Part shown: in pieces, positions 57,124 to 64,000 of the stretch | Layout: every line of letters starts with the position of its first letter | Numbering within the stretch: the first letter of the stretch is position 1 | Assembly: GCA_009646425.1 (NCBI GenBank) | Contig: WJBW01000002.1 | Coordinates: 124,001-188,000 of the forward strand | DNA from: Burkholderiales bacterium LSUCC0115 | GTDB taxonomy: Bacteria; Pseudomonadota; Gammaproteobacteria; Burkholderiales; Burkholderiaceae_A | Direction of reading: 5' to 3' | DNA: 64,000 nucleotides | The notes under the pieces: generated by a model | Seen by the model: the letters and a program-made list of their open reading frames with translations, nothing else | Databases searched by the model: none | What the model was told of the DNA's origin: nothing | Translations under genes and position numbers: made by a program

Positions 57124-58461
57124 TTACAGCATGCTCTTGGCTTTATCAGCCAACTCCTTGGCCTTGGTGTAGTTCTCTTTGATGGTCTTGTCCCACTGCT
57201 GTTCGATTTCAGCCTGACGCCCTTGGGCCTTGTCAGAAGCCTTCTTGCGCTTTGCCGTAAAGATCGAATTGAACTCCTTCTTGCTGGCCATCTCTGCAGT
57301 CACCGGCACATGAAAGACCAGTCTGCGAGCCTCGGCCACGAGCTTTTGAGCTTCTGCGTTGGGGTTCTTGACCAAGGCTTGGTCGGCCAACTGAATGGCA
57401 CGAACCGCCGCCCGAAGCTCGTCCAAACGATAGGTGATCATCACATCAAACAGGGCGCTGACGACGTTGTATCGGCTCTTGGAGACCTGCAGATCAAACT
57501 TCACAGCGCTGCCAATCGTTGGGTCCGTCAAAGGGTTCGGGTAACCCGCGGGGGCCTTGGCGTAGGTGTCTCCACGAACCGGTAAGCGCCGGATCTTTGG
57601 ATCCAGGAGCAATTCCTGCCCCTCGGCTGACAGCAGGTAGTCGACAAATTGCTGCGCCAGCTTGGCGTTGGGGGCGTTGGCCACAATGCCCACATTGGCG
57701 GGCACAACCGCGGTCACCTGGGGATAGACAAAGTCAACGGGGAATCCAGAGGCCTTGGAGGACAGACCAAAGAAATCAATCACGATGCCGTAGCCAAACT
57801 GACCACTGTTGACGCCATCCGGCACCCCGAAGGAGCGCTCGGTCACAGTCTTAAGGTTGCCAGAGATCTCCTTCCACTCAGCCCAGCCTCGCTCCCAGCC
57901 GAGTCCTTGGAGAACGGTTTCAATCGTCAGATGGGTGGTACCAGATCGACTTGGCGAACTGATACCTACGTGACCGTAATAGATCGGATCTTTGAGATCT
58001 GACCATTCCTTGGCAACCGGAAGCTTCTTGGCCTCGATGTATCGAGTGTTCCACATAATGCCGTAGCCGGACGCTGCAAAGCCGGTGTAATAGCCCTGGG
58101 GGTCGCTGGTCGGATAGGCGCCAACCCGCGGCGAAATGCCGGTGGCCTTGGATACATAGCGCTGCAGCAACTGATCCCCTTTGAGCACTTCGAAAGCGTC
58201 TGGGGCCGACGCCCAGAAGATGTCAGCCGTGTTTTTGCCCTTGATCTCCTGCAGATACTTCACACCTGATGAAGTGCTCTTGTTCAGGATTTCCACCTTG
58301 GTGCCTGGAAATTTCTTCTCAAAGGCGGCCTTATAGATGGCTGTCAGATCCTTTGGAAAGGACGTCACTACGGTGATGCTCTTGTCTTTGGCCTGCAAAC
58401 CCAGGCTGCAGCCCAAGACCGCCAATGCCAAGATGGACTTGGCAAACATTCGCTTCTGCAT
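57124..58461 (-). CDS. ABC transporter periplasmic binding protein (COG1840; PgtC-like)
   Basis: Periplasmic receptor, 445 residues, longer than typical FbpA. The signal peptide MQKRMFAKSILALAVLGCSLGLQA is followed by ITVVTSFPKDLTAIYKAAFE. SPSRSGTTHLTIETVLQGLGW and FGYGIVIDFFGLSS resemble PgtC of phosphoglycerate transport. The iron-binding Tyr pair of FbpA is not evident, so an organic or phosphorylated anion is more likely than iron. A Lys/Glu-rich C-terminal helix (about 60 residues) is extra. The ATG at 58461 has GGAGA upstream. Confidence 0.87.
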   Translation of the reverse strand: MQKRMFAKSILALAVLGCSLGLQAKDKSITVVTSFPKDLTAIYKAAFEKKFPGTKVEILNKSTSSGVKYLQEIKGKNTADIFWASAPDAFEVLKGDQLLQRYVSKATGISPRVGAYPTSDPQGYYTGFAASGYGIMWNTRYIEAKKLPVAKEWSDLKDPIYYGHVGISSPSRSGTTHLTIETVLQGLGWERGWAEWKEISGNLKTVTERSFGVPDGVNSGQFGYGIVIDFFGLSSKASGFPVDFVYPQVTAVVPANVGIVANAPNAKLAQQFVDYLLSAEGQELLLDPKIRRLPVRGDTYAKAPAGYPNPLTDPTIGSAVKFDLQVSKSRYNVVSALFDVMITYRLDELRAAVRAIQLADQALVKNPNAEAQKLVAEARRLVFHVPVTAEMASKKEFNSIFTAKRKKASDKAQGRQAEIEQQWDKTIKENYTKAKELADKAKSML

Positions 58462-58570
58462 GTCGTCTCCTTTTTTATGACATTTTTATGACCCTGATCC
58501 TAGCCGGTCACCGGGACCTGCCGAGTGGGCAAAAACCCTAGTACCCCAACATCAGTGAGCTTCGCGGCGG

Positions 58571-58918
58571 TCAGGCGCCTTTGAGCTCATCAAACGTCGC
58601 CAGGGCCTCGCCTGCGTACATCAAGGCTGGGCCACCTCCCATGTAGACGCAGATGGCCAACATCTCTTCAACCTCTTGGCGGGTTGCCCCCAACTTGTGT
58701 AGGGCCTTCATGTGAAAGCCGATGCAGCCGGAACATCGCTGGGTCACCCCAATGGCCATCGCAATCAGCTCCTTGGTCTTGGCATCGATGGCCCCGGGCG
58801 CCAGCGCAGCTTGGGCCATGGCCGAGAATCCTTGCATCACGCCGGGCTGGGCCTTTCGAAACTCGCCCAGAGGGGTGTTGATGTCCGACATGAGTTTGAC
58901 GTGGTCAAAGCAAGCCAT
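58571..58918 (-). CDS. Carboxymuconolactone decarboxylase / AhpD-like protein with CxxC
   Basis: A 115-residue AhpD-fold protein. KTKELIAMAIGVTQRCSGCIGFHMKALHKLGAT (residues 48-80) carries the redox CxxC plus His of AhpD-type alkylhydroperoxidases. ATG at 58918 with AAAGGA upstream. It lies upstream of the ABC importer genes on the same strand, separated by 109 bases in which no promoter or terminator was assigned. It could serve peroxide reduction or act as a decarboxylase. Confidence 0.9.
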   Translation of the reverse strand: MACFDHVKLMSDINTPLGEFRKAQPGVMQGFSAMAQAALAPGAIDAKTKELIAMAIGVTQRCSGCIGFHMKALHKLGATRQEVEEMLAICVYMGGGPALMYAGEALATFDELKGA

Positions 58919-59085
58919 TTCTGTGTCCTTTGAGTGGTTTGAATGGGGTCATCCTAAGATCGAGCACCCCTTGTGAACACGACTTTGGTCAAATATCCGT
59001 CGAAAAGACCTTTTTTGATGCAACGCAACACCGCAAGACCGATTTCGGTACACTCTTGGCAAACAAGACCATCAAAGGGAGTCCC

Positions 59086-59880
59086 ATGAACATCAACGGA
59101 AGCGTCGCCCTGATCACCGGCGGCGGCAACGGCATTGGCGCAGCCATTGCCCAGTACCTCTCGGCCAAAGGCGCCAAAATCGTCATCGTGGACCGCTCCG
59201 AAGAGCAGGCTCAGGCGTCTGCCCAGGCCATCGTCGCCTCAGGTGGCCTGGCGATTGCCATCGCCGCCGATGTCACCAAGGAAGATGACACCGCCGCCTT
59301 TATTGCGAAGGCACTAGAAGCCTACGGCCAGCTCAACATCGTGGTCACCTGCGCCGGCATCATTCGCGATGGCCTGACCATCAGCCCTGACAAAGAGACC
59401 AAGAAAGTGACCCGCAAATTGGGCCTGGACAAATGGCAGCAGGTCATCGATGTCAACCTGACCGGTACCTTCCTGACCATGCGCGACGCCGCCGAGGCCA
59501 TGGCCAACGGTGGATGGCCTGGCCTGCTGGTGGGCATTTCCTCGGTCAACAAGGTTGGCCAGGTTGGGCAGATCAACTATGCCTCGACCAAAGCTGCTGT
59601 GGCCCTCATGCCTAAGATTCTGGTTGGTGAGTTCATGCTCAAAGGCATTCGCAACATTCGCGCAGTCAGCATTGCCCCTGGCTATGCCGCCACCAGCCTT
59701 TTGCAGGGGATGAACCAGGATGCCCTGGCCGCGATCCTCAAAGACGTGCACCTGGGTCGCCTGGTCGAGCCCTCCGAGATCGCCTCTCTCATTGCCCACT
59801 GCGCCGAGAACGAGGCCATCAATGGCACCACGCTCGAGATCACCGGCGGCCTTTGCTACCCACACGCCATCGCAAAATAA
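59086..59880 (+). CDS. SDR-family oxidoreductase (FabG-like)
   Basis: NAD(P)-dependent short-chain dehydrogenase, 264 residues from the ATG at 59086 with AAAGGGAG upstream. TGGGNGIGAAIA binds the cofactor; TCAGIIRDG, the Ser in GISSVNKVGQVGQ and Tyr/Lys in INYASTKAA form the active site. An insertion near residues 105-122 (ISPDKETKKVTRKLGLDK) is common in this subfamily. No substrate can be named. It converges with the nuclease gene. Confidence 0.92.
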   Translation: MNINGSVALITGGGNGIGAAIAQYLSAKGAKIVIVDRSEEQAQASAQAIVASGGLAIAIAADVTKEDDTAAFIAKALEAYGQLNIVVTCAGIIRDGLTISPDKETKKVTRKLGLDKWQQVIDVNLTGTFLTMRDAAEAMANGGWPGLLVGISSVNKVGQVGQINYASTKAAVALMPKILVGEFMLKGIRNIRAVSIAPGYAATSLLQGMNQDALAAILKDVHLGRLVEPSEIASLIAHCAENEAINGTTLEITGGLCYPHAIAK

Positions 59881-59893
59881 GGCTTACCTGGCG

Positions 59894-61303
59894 CTAGCCG
59901 GCTGCACCCGTGTGAATCGGTTGTAGCTGGCGGGCCACCTTCTGCAAGATTCGATAGGTGTCTCGGTCAAACTGACGCTCTCCACGCGACTCCAGCAGAG
60001 AAGCCAATTCGTCTTCACTTCTAGCGATGCCCAGGTAGGACCACTGGTCAATCACCAAGACAGCCTCGTCGGACTCGCGCAACACCGCTGGCCCCTGAAA
60101 TGGCCAGGCCGCCAACCGAAGCTTGACCAGTGCCAGACTCAGGCGAAGGTGGTGGTCCTTGAGCGACTCTTGTCCCTGGCAGGCGCCTCGACACTTGCGC
60201 AATTGGCGGCCAAAGCAGCCTGCGCCCTGGCGCAGCTTCTCCAGCCCCAACAAACCCTTGCAGAGTTCGTGCTGATCGGCCAAGTGCCGCAGGACGCGCT
60301 TGGCCTCGGTCACCGACTCGAAAATACCGTGTAGGTCCTCGCCTCTTGCAAACGAGCGATCCTGGCTGGTCACGACATCCACCTGTGGATCATTGTCTGC
60401 AGCCCCCAAAGCCAGGGAGGCAAACCCCTTCTGCAGGCGGAGTTGCCGGTTAAAACTGGGCTTGAGCTCTTTGACCAACTGGGCTTCTCGCAGCAAGGCA
60501 CTCACCTCTCCCGGCGTTTCCTCCCATGTGATGCTGCGGATCTGTTGGCTCAATCCCAGCTCCTTGGCCGAATGGACATCGGCTGCAAAGTGGGAGAAGA
60601 CCCGCTCGCGAATGTTTTTAGATTTCCCAACGTAGAGCGGTGCGCCGTTCTCGCCCCAAAACAGATAGACCCCGCAGGACTCCGGCAGCTCCTCGGCCAC
60701 CGTGGGATCCAGGCTCGACGGCAGGCTAGGATGGCCACACAAATCCACCACCGCCTCCCGAAGCGTCTCCTCAGGCAGCTGCGCCCGAAGTTTGATCCAG
60801 AGTTGGTGAATCAGGTCGGCATCGGCCAGAGCCCGATGCCGGTCTTGGACCTGCAGATCAAACCGTGCGATTAGGCTGTCGAGGTTGTGTTTCTTCTCTT
60901 GCGGGAACAAGGCCCGAGAGAGCTTAACGGTGCAGAGCGTGGTGGCCGAGAAGGCATAACCCGTGCGCATAAAAGACTGCTTAAGAAACCCATAATCAAA
61001 TCGAGCGTTGTGGGCGACGAACACCCTGCCCTGCAGACGACGGCGAACCTCTGGAGCCAGCTCATCAAAGCTAGGCGCCTGGGCCACCATGTCATTGGAA
61101 ATGCCCGTCAGGTTCTCAATAAAACTTGGAATAGTCTGGTGCGGATTGACCAGACTGCTCCATCGCTCGACCTGCTCGCCATCGACGGTCACGATGCCGA
61201 TCTCGGTTATGCGGTCTTTGGTCGGCGTTGACCCTGACGTCTCCAGGTCAACGAAAGCTAGTGGCAGATCGTCCAGCCGATCGGGCAAACGCGGGCGGGC
61301 CAC
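59894..61303 (-). CDS. DnaQ-type 3'-5' exonuclease fused to a GIY-YIG (UvrC/Cho-like) nuclease
   Basis: A 469-residue fusion. Residues 12-185 are a DEDDh exonuclease: D19/E21 in FVDLETSG, then HNARFDYGFL and HRALADAD. Residues 207-290 are a GIY-YIG domain: CGVYLFWG, LYVGKSKNIRERVFSHF and E-rich VSALLREAQLVKELKPSFN. Residues 348-375 contain cysteines C348, C363, C371 and C375; the X7 and X3 spacings equal those of the Fe-S cysteines of E. coli UvrC. GTG start at 61303. It follows hemN by 32 bases. A role in damage incision and end processing is inferred. Confidence 0.9.
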   Translation of the reverse strand: MARPRLPDRLDDLPLAFVDLETSGSTPTKDRITEIGIVTVDGEQVERWSSLVNPHQTIPSFIENLTGISNDMVAQAPSFDELAPEVRRRLQGRVFVAHNARFDYGFLKQSFMRTGYAFSATTLCTVKLSRALFPQEKKHNLDSLIARFDLQVQDRHRALADADLIHQLWIKLRAQLPEETLREAVVDLCGHPSLPSSLDPTVAEELPESCGVYLFWGENGAPLYVGKSKNIRERVFSHFAADVHSAKELGLSQQIRSITWEETPGEVSALLREAQLVKELKPSFNRQLRLQKGFASLALGAADNDPQVDVVTSQDRSFARGEDLHGIFESVTEAKRVLRHLADQHELCKGLLGLEKLRQGAGCFGRQLRKCRGACQGQESLKDHHLRLSLALVKLRLAAWPFQGPAVLRESDEAVLVIDQWSYLGIARSEDELASLLESRGERQFDRDTYRILQKVARQLQPIHTGAAG

Positions 61304-61335
61304 CGCTGGCTAGGACATCAATGAAGCGAACATAC

Positions 61336-62715
61336 TCAGATTATCTTCGAGAATCGGGCCCGATCAAGATCGGTCTGCAGATAAGCATCAAAAGACATGG
61401 CAATCGCCCGAACCAGATACCAGCCTGTTTCGGTGACTGTGAGACCAGCCCGATCGATCTCAACCAACCCGGCCTCGACCAAGGGTGTCAAGCGTTGGAG
61501 TTCATTGGCAAACAGTGATTCAAAATCCGCCAGCTGACCCAGCCGGAAAGACTCAAAATCAATCTTGCCCTGGCACATGATGGCCATGATGACCGATCGG
61601 CGAATCAGATCGTCTCGCGAGAGGGTAATGCCCTTGATGATCGGCAGACGGCCCTGGTTCAGGGCGTCGTAATACTCCTCCAGGGTCTTGGCATTCTGAC
61701 TGTAGGTCGCACCGACTCGGCCAATGGCCGACACCCCCAGCGCCACCAGGTCACAATCCGGCTGTGTGCTGTAGCCCTGAAAATTTCGATGCAAACGCCC
61801 CTGACGCTTGGCCACGGCCAGCGCATCGCTGGGCAGCGCAAAGTGATCCATGCCAATGTAGACATAGCCTTGCGCCAGCATGGTGTCCAAGGCCATGCTG
61901 AGCATGTGCAGCTTGTTGGCCCCAGTGGGAAGCTCCGCCTCAATGATGCGACGCTGAGGCTTGAAACGATTGGGCAGGTGGGCATAGCCGTAGAGCGCAA
62001 TTCGATCGGGTCGAAGGCTGTTGACCTGCTCGAGCGTTCGGGCAAACGACTCCGGCGTTTGCATCGGCAGGCCATAGATCAGGTCCAGGTTAATCGAGTC
62101 AAATCCGATCTCGCGAGCCCAGGCCATCAGCTCAGCCACCTGCTCATAGGGCTGGACCCGATGGACCGCCTGCTGGACCACCGGATCAAAGTCTTGCACC
62201 CCAAAACTCAGACGGTTAAAGCCGATCGACATCAGGTGTTTGAGTCGATCCCGAGAGACCGTCCGCGGGTCGATCTCAATCGAATACTCCCCGCCGGGCA
62301 CCAGCTCAAAGTGCCGACGGACCATCGACATCAGGTCGTCCATCTCAGCCATGGATAAAAAGGTCGGCGTACCACCGCCCAGGTGCAGCTGAGAGATCCG
62401 TTGGCCTGAACCCAGGTCTTGGGTCACCAGATCCAACTCTTTGGACAGGTAGTGCAGGTACTCGGCGGCCTTGCTATGGTGCTTGGTCACCACCTTGTTA
62501 CAGGCGCAGTAGTAGCAGACCGACTCACAAAAAGGGATGTGGATGTACAGAGACAGGGGACTGGCCGAGCGTTGTTCTCGGCGCTGGGCCAGCACGGCCC
62601 GAAATTGGTCGGGTCCGAAGGCCTCCACAAACCGGTCTGCTGTGGGATAGGAGGTATACCTGGGACCGGGAATGTCGTAGGCCTTAAGCAGGTCCTCTGA
62701 AATCACATGCTGCAA
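61336..62715 (-). CDS. hemN: Oxygen-independent coproporphyrinogen III oxidase
   Basis: Radical SAM enzyme decarboxylating coproporphyrinogen III to protoporphyrinogen IX without oxygen, in heme synthesis. It has 459 residues. GPRYTSYPTADRF is a HemN N-terminal hallmark; the SAM-cluster cysteines are C63, C67 and C70 (FCESVCYYCAC), and LHLGGGTPTFL follows. The start is TTG at 62715 (or GTG at 62706) with GAGG upstream. An FNR-type box sits about 65 bases upstream of the start, fitting anaerobic induction. Confidence 0.95.
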   Translation of the reverse strand: MQHVISEDLLKAYDIPGPRYTSYPTADRFVEAFGPDQFRAVLAQRREQRSASPLSLYIHIPFCESVCYYCACNKVVTKHHSKAAEYLHYLSKELDLVTQDLGSGQRISQLHLGGGTPTFLSMAEMDDLMSMVRRHFELVPGGEYSIEIDPRTVSRDRLKHLMSIGFNRLSFGVQDFDPVVQQAVHRVQPYEQVAELMAWAREIGFDSINLDLIYGLPMQTPESFARTLEQVNSLRPDRIALYGYAHLPNRFKPQRRIIEAELPTGANKLHMLSMALDTMLAQGYVYIGMDHFALPSDALAVAKRQGRLHRNFQGYSTQPDCDLVALGVSAIGRVGATYSQNAKTLEEYYDALNQGRLPIIKGITLSRDDLIRRSVIMAIMCQGKIDFESFRLGQLADFESLFANELQRLTPLVEAGLVEIDRAGLTVTETGWYLVRAIAMSFDAYLQTDLDRARFSKII

Positions 62716-62772
62716 CGCGAAACCCCTCGTCTAAAAGTTGAGTTCATTCTCCTGATGCAGGCCTGAGGGGTG

Positions 62773-62786
62773 TTGACCAGCATCAA
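62773..62786. promoter_or_regulatory. FNR-binding site between hemN and fnr
   Basis: TTGAC-CAGC-ATCAA, one mismatch from the FNR consensus TTGAT-N4-ATCAA, in the 127-base divergent gap. It could activate hemN (placing a -41.5 site for a start near 62738) and autoregulate fnr. Confidence 0.72.
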
Positions 62787-62842
62787 GACCAGGCCACTTC
62801 CAACAGACAAATCGGCTACCCTATATGTGGAGTCACGAATAG

Positions 62843-63580
62843 ATGGACACAAAAAGCTTAAAAGTCGCCTGCTCAAGCTGCAACCTTCGGGAGCTCTGTC
62901 TGCCCGTGGGCCTCAACAACGAGGAATTGGGCAAGCTCGATAGCCTGATCGCTGGGCGCAGACGCATCAAACGAGGCACCACCCTCTACAAGACCGGTGA
63001 TCCTTTCACCGCGATCTATGCCATTCGAACCGGTTTTTTCAAGACCGAGGTCAACACCCCGGATGGCCGTGAGCAGGTCACAGGCTTTCAGATGATGGGC
63101 GAGATCATGGGTCTCGACGGCATTGTCCAGGATCACCACTCCTGTGATGCCATTGCCCTGGAGGACTCCGAGGTCTGCATCATGCCGTTTGACCGAATCG
63201 AGGAGCTTTCGCGCGAGTTCGGCACCCTGCAGCGGCATATCCACAAAATCATGAGCCGAGAAATCGTTCGCGACCAAGGGGTCATGCTGCTCCTGGGCAA
63301 TATGCGCGCCGATGAACGTTTGGCTGCGTTTCTGGTCAATCTGGTTCAACGCCTGCACGCCAGAGGATTTTCCCAGTCCGAGGTGGTGCTGCGCATGACA
63401 CGCAAAGAGATCGGAAACTACCTGGGTATGCAGCTCGAAACCGTCAGCCGAACCTTCTCCAAATTCGTCGAGGACGGCATCATCGACGTCAATCAACGGC
63501 ATATCACCATCAAGGACCTCGAGGCGCTGAGGGGCCTTCTCAATACCCCACCCTCCAGTCACTGCAACAGCCCCTCCTAA
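62843..63580 (+). CDS. fnr: FNR-type oxygen-sensing transcriptional regulator
   Basis: CRP/FNR-family regulator, 245 residues. Cluster cysteines C10, C13, C19 and C101 (ACSSCNLRELC; HHSCDAIA) match the [4Fe-4S] set of FNR. The cyclic-nucleotide-like fold spans residues 30-150, and the C-terminal helix-turn-helix is RKEIGNYLGMQLETVSRTFS (about 190-210), with the recognition residues E, S and R that read TTGAT. GGAG lies ten bases before the ATG. The box at 62773-62786 is its probable own target. Confidence 0.95.
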   Translation: MDTKSLKVACSSCNLRELCLPVGLNNEELGKLDSLIAGRRRIKRGTTLYKTGDPFTAIYAIRTGFFKTEVNTPDGREQVTGFQMMGEIMGLDGIVQDHHSCDAIALEDSEVCIMPFDRIEELSREFGTLQRHIHKIMSREIVRDQGVMLLLGNMRADERLAAFLVNLVQRLHARGFSQSEVVLRMTRKEIGNYLGMQLETVSRTFSKFVEDGIIDVNQRHITIKDLEALRGLLNTPPSSHCNSPS

Positions 63581-63582
63581 CC

Positions 63583-64000
63583 ATGCGCCGATCTTTCCAG
63601 CGCTGGTTGCCGACCGAGGACAAGCTCAAGTCCAGCCGAAGCCTTCGCTGGCTGGGTCCTTTGTTGCACCGACCCTGGCTTTGGCACTTCAACCGTCGGA
63701 CCGTCGCGGCCGGTGTGGGCATCGGGATTTTCTTTGGCTTTCTGATCCCCGTTCTCCAGATTGCCTTTTCGGCCATCGTGGCCATCTTGCTGCGGGCCAA
63801 TTTGCCGGTGGCGGCCATCAGCACCTTGGTCTCCAACCCCTTTACCTACGCACCGATTTTTTACCTGGCCTACCGCACGGGACACTTTGTTCTAGGCCAT
63901 CCGCTGAGTCCCTCGGAGATCAGCGCGCTAGAGTCTGGGGCCACTCAGCTGGCCGAAGCGGCTGGCGCTGGCGTGGCCACCAGTTTCGCCTGGGCTGACC
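63583..64000 (+). CDS. DUF2062 membrane protein, C-terminus cut off by window edge
   Basis: 139 N-terminal residues are visible. RPWLWHFNRRTVAAGVGIGIFFGFLIP and LVSNPFTYAPIFYLAY define DUF2062. The N-terminus MRRSFQRWLPTEDKL and overall pattern parallel the gene at 18894, so the two are paralogues. It starts two bases after the fnr stop and is probably cotranscribed with it. Function unknown. Confidence 0.87.
   Translation, partial: MRRSFQRWLPTEDKLKSSRSLRWLGPLLHRPWLWHFNRRTVAAGVGIGIFFGFLIPVLQIAFSAIVAILLRANLPVAAISTLVSNPFTYAPIFYLAYRTGHFVLGHPLSPSEISALESGATQLAEAAGAGVATSFAWAD

Noticed and set aside
1-64000. CRISPR arrays, insertion sequences, prophage or toxin-antitoxin genes
   Set aside because: No direct-repeat arrays, transposase, integrase or recognisable toxin motifs were seen on either strand.

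Overview
This is a gene-dense, GC-rich chromosomal window from a betaproteobacterium, most likely a member of the Burkholderiales. The evidence is gene order: scpB-rluB / rimP-nusA-infB-rbfA-truB-typA; an aminotransferase, uvrB, a low-molecular-weight phosphatase and iscRSUA-hscBA-fdx in one block; recJ next to an uncharacterised apgM-like gene, then lolC, lolD, tatD and a comEC relic; and hemN beside fnr. No gap between genes exceeds about 300 bases. Many neighbours overlap by 1-4 bases or have abutting or interlocked stop codons. No insertion sequence, phage gene, CRISPR array or rRNA was seen.

Layout. 1-9386 (minus): the translation and transcription-factor operon, followed upstream by rluB and scpB, with tRNA-Ser(GGA) just ahead of scpB. 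9604-17732: acetyl-CoA synthetase, a UPF0114 membrane protein, class I fumarase, a GlcG/HbpS-like protein, an orphan iron-type binding protein, RidA, a hydrolase and 3-hydroxybutyrate dehydrogenase. 17733-27176: a comEC relic, tatD, a DUF2062 gene, lolDC, the apgM-like gene, recJ, prfB with its programmed frameshift, and lysS. 27193-36638: the complete ISC iron-sulfur cluster system, a phosphatase, uvrB and an aminotransferase.

36639-59880 is the accessory part. It holds queE-queD, an IlvD/Edd-type dehydratase with a DHDPS-type aldolase and a 3-hydroxyacyl-CoA-dehydrogenase-like enzyme, and a TAXI-TRAP uptake system. A six-gene minus-strand operon follows (2-hydroxyacid dehydrogenase, aldo/keto reductase, SDR, glutaryl-CoA dehydrogenase, CoA transferase, LhgO-like oxidase), with a mandelate-racemase-type enzyme divergent from it. 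After tRNA-Asn(GTT) come a cupin, a DMT exporter, an AfuA/PgtC-type ABC importer, a carboxymuconolactone-decarboxylase-like protein and an SDR. Together these suggest a heterotroph importing organic acids and feeding them to the TCA cycle. 59894-64000 holds a DnaQ/GIY-YIG fusion nuclease, hemN and fnr with a shared FNR-type site, and a second, truncated DUF2062 gene.

The most notable observations are an intrinsic terminator inside the predicted 5' leader of the rimP-nusA-infB operon, the decay of comEC to its C-terminal tail, a UvrC-like four-cysteine motif in the DnaQ/GIY-YIG fusion, altered key residues in both queuosine-precursor enzymes, and the glutarate-type operon. I saw no clear defence system or other wholly new multi-gene system.
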